NCBI GenBank assembly: GCA_031419835.1
Contig: JANOLP010000023.1
Coordinates: 1 to 7,630, forward strand
DNA: 7,630 bases
DNA from: JALYOK01 sp031419835
Lineage (GTDB): Bacteria > Pseudomonadota > Gammaproteobacteria > Burkholderiales > JALYOK01
Reading direction: 5' to 3'
A program made the translations under genes and the position numbers. Position 1 is the first letter of the stretch; the number at the start of each line of letters is the position of its first letter. The notes under the pieces were generated by a model. The model made no database searches. It was not told the origin of the DNA and was given only the letters and a program-made list of their open reading frames with translations. This document shows, piece by piece, positions 1 to 4,835 of this stretch.

Positions 1-98
1 AGCAATTTGGTGGATCCGCTGCGCTTGATCCACCCTACCTGGGAAATTTGGTTCTAAACGATATCTGCCTAGAGAACCGCATGGATATTGCCTCTCCA
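1..98. other. Non-coding left edge downstream of the minus-strand livH
   Basis: A livM gene would be expected directly after livH, but I see none here. On the minus strand an ATG at 99-97 overlaps the livH stop (TGATG). Its frame stays open to the window edge, yet the roughly 33 residues are polar and basic and do not resemble a LivM N-terminus. A second ATG at 82-80, preceded by a GGAGAGG-like stretch, gives only 15 codons before TAG. Most of the left half is a palindromic repeat at 9-34. A truncated livM start cannot be excluded. Confidence 0.5.
9..34. repeat. Short palindromic intergenic repeat (GGTGGATC / GATCCACC arms)
   Basis: Arms 9-16 (GGTGGATC) and 27-34 (GATCCACC) are perfect 8-bp reverse complements around a GC-rich 10-base centre, followed by CCTAC. 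Similar GGTGGAT...ATCCACCCTAC palindromes occur as dispersed intergenic repeats in many proteobacterial genomes; that parallel is from memory. An 8-base direct repeat AATTTGGT occurs at 4-11 and 45-52 around the unit. It overlaps the left arm, so it may be chance rather than a target duplication. No T-tract follows on either strand, so this is not a typical terminator. Confidence 0.6.
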
Positions 99-1037
99 TC
101 ATGTCTCCCGCGTGCCCATGAGGCCCTTAGGCCGCACGATCAACATCAACACCATTAACAAATACGGTAATACCGGCGCGGTTTGCGCGATCGTGATGGA
201 AGACAACGCGGAGTCGCTCGCCAAATTGATTCCTAATGGCGCGAGTAGGTTGGCGATAGAATGATCCATGGCGACGGAAAAGGTTTGCAACATGCCGATA
301 ATGAGCGAGGCGATAAATGCCCCAACTAGTGAGCCCATGCCACCGAAAACGACGACGACGAATACGATGCTGCCAACCGCCGCAGCCATGGCCGGCTCGG
401 TCACAAACGCATTGCCGCCGATCACGCCGGCAAGCCCGGCCAGCGCGGCGCCGGCGCCGAATACCAGCATGAATACGCGCGGCACATTATGACCCAACGC
501 CTCGACCATTTCCGGATGCGTGAGCGAGGCTTGAATGATCAGACCCACGCGGGTTTTCTTCAGAGCCAGGTAAAGGCTGACAAGCATGCCGACCGAAATC
601 GCCATCATGAACACTCGATAGGCCGGATATTTGGTGCTGTAAATGCTAAAGGCGTGGAAATCCAACGCATCCGGAATTTTGTAATCGACCGCGGCACGAC
701 CCCAAATCAAGTGAACGATTTCTTCGATCAAATAAGCGAGGCCGAAGGTCAGTAGTAATTCCGCGACGTGGCCAAATTTGTGTACTAAGCGCAAACCGAA
801 GCGCTCGATCAGCGCACCTACGCCACCGACAAGCAGCGGCGCGACAATCAACGCGGGCCAAAAGCCGAGCCATTGACTGGTTTGGTACGCGAAATACGCG
901 CCCAACATATAGAAGCTGGCGTGAGCGAAGTTCAACACGCCCATCATGCTGAAGATGAGCGTTAAGCCGCTGGAAAGCATAAACAACAGCAATCCGTACG
1001 ACAGGCCATTCAGCAATGAGGTGAGTAAAAATTCCAT
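99..1037 (-). CDS. livH: Branched-chain amino acid/amide ABC transporter permease, LivH type
   Basis: A 312-residue, very hydrophobic inner-membrane permease. It would form half of the channel of a HAAT-family importer, with LivM as its usual partner. The N-terminal segment carries the family signature (GLTLIFSMMGVLNFAHASFY, about residues 24-43, then MLGAYFA). The C-terminal half carries the cytoplasmic-loop region (about 170-200, HPEMVEALGHN) that contacts the ATPases, then VVVFGGMGSLVGAF. The end, VRPKGLMG, is typical of LivH. The start ATG at 1037 matches family N-termini, but no Shine-Dalgarno sequence is visible upstream (GTTCTTCTCTAAGCCCGCC). The stop codon of the PIN gene lies only 7 bases before it, which suggests translational coupling. 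The binding-protein gene on the same strand is its likely partner. Substrate is unknown; amino acids, amides or urea-like compounds are all possible for this family. Confidence 0.93.
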   Translation of the reverse strand: MEFLLTSLLNGLSYGLLLFMLSSGLTLIFSMMGVLNFAHASFYMLGAYFAYQTSQWLGFWPALIVAPLLVGGVGALIERFGLRLVHKFGHVAELLLTFGLAYLIEEIVHLIWGRAAVDYKIPDALDFHAFSIYSTKYPAYRVFMMAISVGMLVSLYLALKKTRVGLIIQASLTHPEMVEALGHNVPRVFMLVFGAGAALAGLAGVIGGNAFVTEPAMAAAVGSIVFVVVVFGGMGSLVGAFIASLIIGMLQTFSVAMDHSIANLLAPLGINLASDSALSSITIAQTAPVLPYLLMVLMLIVRPKGLMGTRET

Positions 1038-1044
1038 GGCGGGC

Positions 1045-1470
1045 TTAGAGAAGAACGTTCACGAAACGTCGTTTTGCCGGCAGCCGATAGACGCCAAAGT
1101 CGCGGACATCGACTGACGCAACCTTATTCACGCCGCTGCTCAACGCCAATAAATAAATCGACGCATCGGCGAAATCCATCGGCTGGTCGCGATATTTTTT
1201 GGTCAGTTCGATGGCGCGGCCGAGATCCGCCGAATCGGTGCATTCAATTTTCAGTAAGCCGGCCGCGACGCCGCGCTGTAGCCAAGTTAGGCATTTTTCT
1301 TGGTCTTGCAGATTCAGTAACGCGAGGGATTCGGTGATGACTTGCCACGTGGTGATCAGGCGCCCGTGAAATGCCTGGAGAAAAGTCATACAACGTTTGT
1401 GATGTCGATCGGCCGTATCAAACAGGCCGATAAAAAATCCGCTATCTGCGAGAACCTGTTCGATCGGCAT
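1045..1470 (-). CDS. PIN-domain toxin, VapC-like ribonuclease
   Basis: A 141-residue protein with a single PIN domain, the fold of VapC/FitB toxins that cleave RNA using metal-bound acidic residues. The acidic set is visible: D9 in the opening strand (LADSGFFIGLFD), E47 in the ITES motif, D99 and D102 in PMDFADAS, and D121 or D124 near VDVRDF. The length is normal for VapC-like toxins. The start ATG at 1470 lies inside the 3' end of the preceding RHH gene (29-base overlap). With only a weak purine stretch ahead of it (AAGAAAAAAC), translation is probably coupled to the antitoxin. It lies between two transporter genes on the same strand, which is unusual. RNA target and activity cannot be read from sequence. 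An alternative is a lone PIN nuclease with a non-toxin role, but the antitoxin-like partner argues against that. Confidence 0.88.
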   Translation of the reverse strand: MPIEQVLADSGFFIGLFDTADRHHKRCMTFLQAFHGRLITTWQVITESLALLNLQDQEKCLTWLQRGVAAGLLKIECTDSADLGRAIELTKKYRDQPMDFADASIYLLALSSGVNKVASVDVRDFGVYRLPAKRRFVNVLL

Positions 1471-1729
1471 GTTTTTTCTTGGTATAAGTGCGGTAATCTT
1501 TACGGCGCGATTCGGAATGGGAGCGCTTGGCCGATGCTGCGGTTTTCGCGTCGACCGCTGGAATTTTCAGAATATCCAATGCCAACTCATATAAAGTCGG
1601 GCCGGTGTGCATATCCAAATATTCGCTCACCCCGCGCGCAATAATGCGCGATTTAGGCAGACCCGTTTCTTTGCTATGGGCATCGATACGGGACTCTAAT
1701 TCCGGTGCTAATCTAACTGATAACGGCAT
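1442..1729 (-). CDS. Ribbon-helix-helix (CopG/Arc-type) antitoxin
   Basis: A 95-residue protein whose first 40 residues fit a ribbon-helix-helix DNA-binding domain: strand LSVRL (3-7), helix PELESRIDAHSKET (9-22), turn GLPK, helix SRIIARGVSEYLD (27-39). The remainder is a linker and a strongly basic tail (from about residue 66, rich in K and R), where antitoxins usually bind and neutralise the toxin. I chose ATG 1729 because the RHH strand begins right after it. A longer frame back to 1810 would run through the inverted repeat and into the preceding gene's end. No Shine-Dalgarno sequence is seen (TTTTTTATC before ATG). The 3' end overlaps the PIN gene by 29 bases. It probably represses its own operon through the palindrome at 1741-1773. 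It resembles the antitoxins of FitAB and RHH-type VapBC pairs; the exact family is not resolved. Confidence 0.85.
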   Translation of the reverse strand: MPLSVRLAPELESRIDAHSKETGLPKSRIIARGVSEYLDMHTGPTLYELALDILKIPAVDAKTAASAKRSHSESRRKDYRTYTKKKHADRTGSRR

Positions 1730-1740
1730 GATAAAAAATT

Positions 1741-1773
1741 GATGTGATACATATCCTAGAATAGTATCACATC
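1741..1773. promoter_or_regulatory. Perfect inverted repeat, candidate antitoxin operator
   Basis: GATGTGATAC (1741-1750) and GTATCACATC (1764-1773) are exact reverse complements separated by 13 bases. The element sits in the 56-base gap between the binding-protein stop (1786) and the antitoxin ATG (1729), 11 bases from that ATG. RHH antitoxins commonly bind inverted repeats overlapping their own promoter. The AT-rich centre contains weak -10-like hexamers on the minus strand (TACTAT, TATTCT), but I see no good -35, so a promoter here is inferred only. A hairpin in RNA is the alternative, but no T-run follows the right-hand arm as a terminator would require. Confidence 0.65.
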
Positions 1774-1785
1774 GGTTGATTTTTG

Positions 1786-3027
1786 CTAGGACGGACGATT
1801 CATCTTGCAAGTCGTCGGCATCACCGTATCTTTGCCTTCGATACGACGATCGGTTTTAAAGCCGTTACCGGTACGTTCGACATCGAATTTCACATCTTTG
1901 CCATCGACTTTCGAATAAGTCGAAATGAACAGCGCCTGAATCAGTTGATGGTTGTCCGCGCGCATCGAAACTTCGCCGGTGTCATCGTCGAATTTCATGC
2001 CTTCCAGCGCTTTGCCGACCACGGCCGGGTCACTGGATTTTGATGCTTCCATTGCTTTGGTGAGCATTTCGAGCGCGATGCGATGAGTCGTGAAGAAAAG
2101 ATCTTCCTTCGCATCTTTGAATTTCTCTTCGTAAGCCTGGCGGCTCTTAGCGGATTTCTCGTTGCCGATGTTGGCGTGCCATTGCGTGACCTGCTTGAGA
2201 TGGCCGATCCCCGCGTCACCCAAGGCTGGCGGCGTGCCTAGGCCGCCCGCATAATAAGTATAAAAATCCGGTTTGTAATCGGCATCGCGGGCGGCCTTGA
2301 TCAGCAGCGTCATATCGTTGCCCCAGTTACCGGTGATGACGGTGTCGGCGCCGGTCGCTTTGATTTTCGCGATATAGGGCGCAAAGTCTTTTACTTTGCC
2401 GAGCGGATGCAATTCGTTGCCCATGATTTCGACATCGGGGCGTTTCTTGGTCATCATCGCTTGGCCGGCCTTGGAAACCGCTTGGCCGAAGGCGTAATCC
2501 TGATTAATCAGGTAAACTTTTTTGATCTTCTTATTCTGCGCAATCGCGTCGGTCAACGCGGCCATTTTCATGTCGGCGTCGGCGTCGAAACGGAAATGCC
2601 AAAAGCTGCATTTGTCGTTAGTCAGCGCCGGGTCGACCGCGCCGGTATTCAGGAACATTACGGTTTTGTCGGGGTTACGCTCGTTGTGCTTGTTGACGGC
2701 TTCGATCAGCGCGGCGGCGACATTCGAGCCATTGGTTTGATTAATGTAGCGAACGCCTTGATCGACCGCTTGCTTGAGCGCAAGTTGCGCTTCTTGCGGA
2801 TTGCTTTTGCTATCGAGCGGAACGATCTCGAACTTGGTGCCGAGCACACCGCCGCGCGCGTTGATTTGCGCCGCTGCGAGTTGCACATGGCGGACCATCG
2901 CTTCGCCAACGTTGGCAAAGGGGCCGGAAAGCGGATCGATCACGGCGATCTTGATTGGATCGGCGGCGAACGTCGAAAGGGAAAATGCGAGAACGCCTAG
3001 GGCGAACGGAATTTGGCGAAACTTCAT
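1786..3027 (-). CDS. Periplasmic substrate-binding protein of a HAAT/Liv-type ABC transporter (LivK-like, Sec-exported)
   Basis: A 413-residue protein of the type I periplasmic-binding fold used by branched-chain amino acid and amide importers. It opens with a Sec signal peptide (MKFRQIPFALGVLAFSLSTFA, predicted cleavage before ADP). The mature protein begins IKIAVIDPLSGPFANVGE, the standard first strand and ligand loop, followed by INARGGVLG and DSKSNPQEA. The hinge and second lobe show YLINQDYAFGQAV (about 173-185) and DTVITGNWGNDM. Exactly two cysteines, C140 and C407, are present and could form a disulfide. A strong ribosome site AGGAGG (complement of 3036-3041) lies 8-9 bases before the ATG. 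It is first on its strand; the RHH/PIN pair separates it from its presumed permease LivH. Ligand not predictable. I recognise the family as common in betaproteobacteria from memory. Confidence 0.93.
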   Translation of the reverse strand: MKFRQIPFALGVLAFSLSTFAADPIKIAVIDPLSGPFANVGEAMVRHVQLAAAQINARGGVLGTKFEIVPLDSKSNPQEAQLALKQAVDQGVRYINQTNGSNVAAALIEAVNKHNERNPDKTVMFLNTGAVDPALTNDKCSFWHFRFDADADMKMAALTDAIAQNKKIKKVYLINQDYAFGQAVSKAGQAMMTKKRPDVEIMGNELHPLGKVKDFAPYIAKIKATGADTVITGNWGNDMTLLIKAARDADYKPDFYTYYAGGLGTPPALGDAGIGHLKQVTQWHANIGNEKSAKSRQAYEEKFKDAKEDLFFTTHRIALEMLTKAMEASKSSDPAVVGKALEGMKFDDDTGEVSMRADNHQLIQALFISTYSKVDGKDVKFDVERTGNGFKTDRRIEGKDTVMPTTCKMNRPS

Positions 3028-3131
3028 GTTTACTGCCTCCTGAATTATGCATTAGGATCAAAATTTAGCCGGTAAACGCCTAGCGGCGCGACCTTAGCCT
3101 ATTTGTCCCAACGTCCGGTTTTCGGTTTTGG

Positions 3132-3147
3132 TTTACTAACAAGTAAA
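3132..3147. repeat. Inverted repeat TTTACT-AACA-AGTAAA
   Basis: Arms TTTACT (3132-3137) and AGTAAA (3142-3147) are exact reverse complements around a 4-base spacer, 105 bases upstream of the minus-strand binding-protein start. The size and AT-rich context suit a regulator site, but short palindromes also occur by chance. Ahead of it lie near-repeats of CGGTTTT (about 3116-3130). Confidence 0.3.
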
Positions 3148-3230
3148 ATTGACGCAATCCTATCACATTCCGCTCGCGTTCGATTGCGGTGAATCGATGG
3201 CTGAAGATGCACGCGGGCTCTGGCTGTTGT

Positions 3231-3268
3231 GCGCCACGGCATGCCTTGCCAGAAGGCAAGCGTGGTGC
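3231..3268. repeat. Imperfect hairpin in the divergent intergenic region
   Basis: An inner stem CTTGCC (3245-3250) / GGCAAG (3255-3260) closes an AGAA loop. Outside it, GCGCCACG (3231-3238) pairs with CGTGGTGC (3261-3268), with one G-T wobble. A 6-base bulge GCATGC, itself a palindrome, sits on the left side. About 14 pairs form in total. There is no T-run, so it is not a simple terminator. It could be an RNA structure in a leader, a repeat remnant or a protein site. Confidence 0.4.
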
Positions 3269-3340
3269 GGTTGTTGGCGCGACCGCGTTGGGAAAGGTGC
3301 CTGGTGCAATCCTCGGCGTGACATTTTCCTCTAACCTTCA

Positions 3341-3349
3341 TGTTATGAT
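3341..3349 (+). promoter_or_regulatory. Candidate extended -10 promoter for the plus-strand operon
   Basis: TGTTATGAT matches the extended -10 form TGnTATAAT with one mismatch in the hexamer. The best upstream -35-like hexamer, GTGACA at 3318-3323, is 20 bases away, too far for a normal sigma-70 promoter, so this would depend on the TG extension. It would give a leader of about 150 bases before the ATG at 3509. Read by eye only. Confidence 0.3.
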
Positions 3350-3508
3350 TTCCGGCAATTTGCGTGGAGGAACTCTCAAATTTAGTCGACGCCGTCGAGT
3401 CAGCCGCAGCGGTGCTTCGGGCGTTGACCGCGATTGGGCGAAACGCGACAGGATACGTTGAGCGCGCGAAGCGTGCCCAAAGTGAAATGAACTAACCTGG
3501 AGAAAACA

Positions 3509-4771
3509 ATGGCAAAACAACTTTCTAATTCGAATCGCCGACGCGTGTTGAAATCGGCAGCGGTTTTGGGTGGTGCTGCGGCACTGGGTTTCCCGATGAT
3601 TAGCCGCGCGCAGGATAAGCCGATCAAGATCGGCATGGGGACAATCCTCTCCGGCCGCGTGGCGCAACTCGGCACCTCGTCGCGCAACGCGGTGATGATG
3701 GAAGTCGAAAAATTCAACGCCGCCGGTGGTTTGGGCGGCCGCAAGATCGAAATGGTGATTCGCGATTCCAAGGGCAAAGCGGAAGAGTCGGCACGCATCG
3801 CGCGCGAACTCGTCACCAGCGACGGTTGCGAAATTATTTTCGATTGCGAATCGTCGGCCGGTGCGTTCGCGGTACACGAAGTGGCGCGGGATTTGGGCGT
3901 GTTGTGCATTCATAACCTGTCGGAAACAACCTCGCTTTCCGCCGATCCGAAATTGCGTATCCCGAACGCATTCCGCACGGCTCGTCAAGGTTTACACGAC
4001 TCCATTGTCGGTGGCGCTTACGCCGCCGCAATCGCGAAAGAAAAAGGCTTGAATAACTGGGTCACCGTTGCCCCGGATTACGCTTATGGCCGCGATGCGA
4101 CCGGCGATTTCGTCGAATTTCTAAAGCGCTTCAACCCCGACGTGAAAATCGTGTCGGAAGCGTGGCCGAAATTGTTTCAGGCGGATTACACCGAAGTCAT
4201 CACCAAAATTTTGCAAGCGAAACCGCAGGCGATGTATTCGTGTTTGTGGGGTGGCGATCTGACGTCATTTATCGATCAATCGACCATTTATGCGTTGTTC
4301 AATCAAGCGCAGTTTTTCGCAGTAAATATGGCCGATTACACAACGCTGACAGCGGTCAAAAATTTGCCGAAGGGAATTCATTCCGGGAATCGCTATTTAC
4401 GCAACTTTCCGAAGAGCAAAGCCAACATGGAGTGGGGTACGGCGTATTTCCAACGCTACAAGGAATATCCGACCAACTGGTCGTGGGAAGCGGCGGTTGG
4501 CATGCAATTTCTCACCGAAGCGCTGAAGAAAACCGGCAGTACCGATACCAAGAAATTATCCGACGCTTTGCGCGGTATGAAAATCAATTCGCCGTTTGGC
4601 GCCGATGGCACTATCACGATGCGCGCCGAAGATCAGACCGCTGTCGGTTATGCAATCGGTTGGGGCGTGACCTTGCCCAAAGATCCATTCCTGCCCGAAG
4701 TTCAAGCTGGTGACTGGAAGAGAATTTTCGAACTCGAAGCAGAGTGGAAAAAACGCAAAGGCTACGCTTAA
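3509..4771 (+). CDS. Periplasmic substrate-binding protein of a HAAT/Liv-type ABC transporter (LivK-like, Tat-type signal)
   Basis: A 420-residue type I periplasmic-binding protein heading a complete liv-type operon. The N-terminus has a twin-arginine style signal: N-RRR-V-L-K (residues 9-15), a hydrophobic stretch to about 28, and probable cleavage near SRA-Q-DKP (33-36). The mature part starts IKIGMGTILSGRVAQLG, then FNAAGGLGGRKIEMVIRDSKG, with the second lobe around APDYAYGRDATGDFVEF (188-204) and LWGGD (246-250). Cysteines lie at 107, 113, 133 and 245. The ATG is preceded by GGAG at 3499-3502, 6 bases away. The gene ends in tandem stops TAA TAG, and a hairpin follows before livH. It differs strongly from the other binding protein in this window, so the two probably serve different ligands. 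UrtA was considered because it too can have a Tat signal, but its characteristic sequence blocks are absent. Ligand unknown. Confidence 0.93.
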   Translation: MAKQLSNSNRRRVLKSAAVLGGAAALGFPMISRAQDKPIKIGMGTILSGRVAQLGTSSRNAVMMEVEKFNAAGGLGGRKIEMVIRDSKGKAEESARIARELVTSDGCEIIFDCESSAGAFAVHEVARDLGVLCIHNLSETTSLSADPKLRIPNAFRTARQGLHDSIVGGAYAAAIAKEKGLNNWVTVAPDYAYGRDATGDFVEFLKRFNPDVKIVSEAWPKLFQADYTEVITKILQAKPQAMYSCLWGGDLTSFIDQSTIYALFNQAQFFAVNMADYTTLTAVKNLPKGIHSGNRYLRNFPKSKANMEWGTAYFQRYKEYPTNWSWEAAVGMQFLTEALKKTGSTDTKKLSDALRGMKINSPFGADGTITMRAEDQTAVGYAIGWGVTLPKDPFLPEVQAGDWKRIFELEAEWKKRKGYA

Positions 4772-4786
4772 TAGTTTTTAATTTCG

Positions 4787-4817
4787 ACAAAATCTCCGGC
4801 GATCCCGGGGATTTTGT
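4787..4817 (+). terminator. Intercistronic hairpin, partial terminator or mRNA-stabilising stem
   Basis: ACAAAATCTCCGG (4787-4799) pairs with CCGGGGATTTTGT (4805-4817) over 13 positions, with one U-G wobble and a 5-base loop. It lies 15 bases after the binding-protein stop and 18 bases before the proposed livH TTG start. The following bases are TTG, so the T-run is only the end of the stem plus two and termination would be leaky. Binding proteins are needed in excess over permeases, and such stems (as between malE and malF) lower downstream expression or protect upstream mRNA. The exact role here is inferred. Confidence 0.65.
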
Positions 4818-4823
4818 TTGCAT

Positions 4824-4830
4824 AAGGGGA
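4824..4830 (+). promoter_or_regulatory. Ribosome binding site supporting a TTG start for livH
   Basis: AAGGGGA lies 5 bases before TTG at 4836-4838. This is the only good Shine-Dalgarno match near the livH 5' end. It excludes the TTG at 4818, which abuts the hairpin and lacks a site, and it makes the later ATG at 4905 less likely. Confidence 0.65.
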
Positions 4831-4835
4831 ATATT

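Larger units (their letters stand above)
3028..3508. other. Divergent intergenic region between the two transporter loci
   Basis: This 481-base stretch separates two outward-facing operons, so it should hold promoters for both. It contains a small inverted repeat at 3132-3147, a longer imperfect hairpin at 3231-3268, a smaller stem TCGAC/GTCGA at 3386-3398, and an extended -10 candidate at 3341-3349. Short open frames exist (for example 3189-3461 on plus, 3099-3341 on minus). They lack recognisable domains, have low-complexity arginine-rich translations and no good ribosome sites, so I do not call them. No convincing promoter for the minus-strand operon was found by eye. No tRNA or other RNA gene is apparent. 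Confidence 0.6.

Noticed and set aside
9..34. Rho-independent terminator after the minus-strand livH
   Set aside because: A stem is present but no T-run follows on the minus strand.
1730..1810. N-terminal extension of the antitoxin to ATG 1810
   Set aside because: It would add 27 residues before the RHH strand, run through the perfect palindrome and overlap the preceding gene; family N-termini begin right before the strand.
2407..3000. 197-codon plus-strand frame opposite the Sec-type binding-protein gene
   Set aside because: It is antisense to a well-supported gene and has no domain or ribosome site of its own.
3099..3341. 80-codon open frame on the minus strand in the same region
   Set aside because: The composition is low-complexity and basic, the frame shares DNA with the plus-strand open frame, and it has no start context or domain.
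3424..3456. TTGACC (3424-3429) and GGATAC (3451-3456) as a promoter for the plus operon
   Set aside because: The spacer is 21 bases and the -10 match is poor.
3189..3461. 90-codon open frame on the plus strand in the divergent intergenic region
   Set aside because: The translation is arginine-rich with no recognisable domain, there is no good ribosome site, and it runs through the hairpin and promoter candidate; most likely chance.
3338..3988. 216-codon minus-strand frame over the start of the Tat-type binding-protein gene
   Set aside because: It is antisense to the real gene and reads as a GC-frame shadow.
4162..4713. 183-codon open frame inside the Tat-type binding-protein gene
   Set aside because: It is an out-of-frame shadow of a clearly real gene, and its translation matches no family I recognise.
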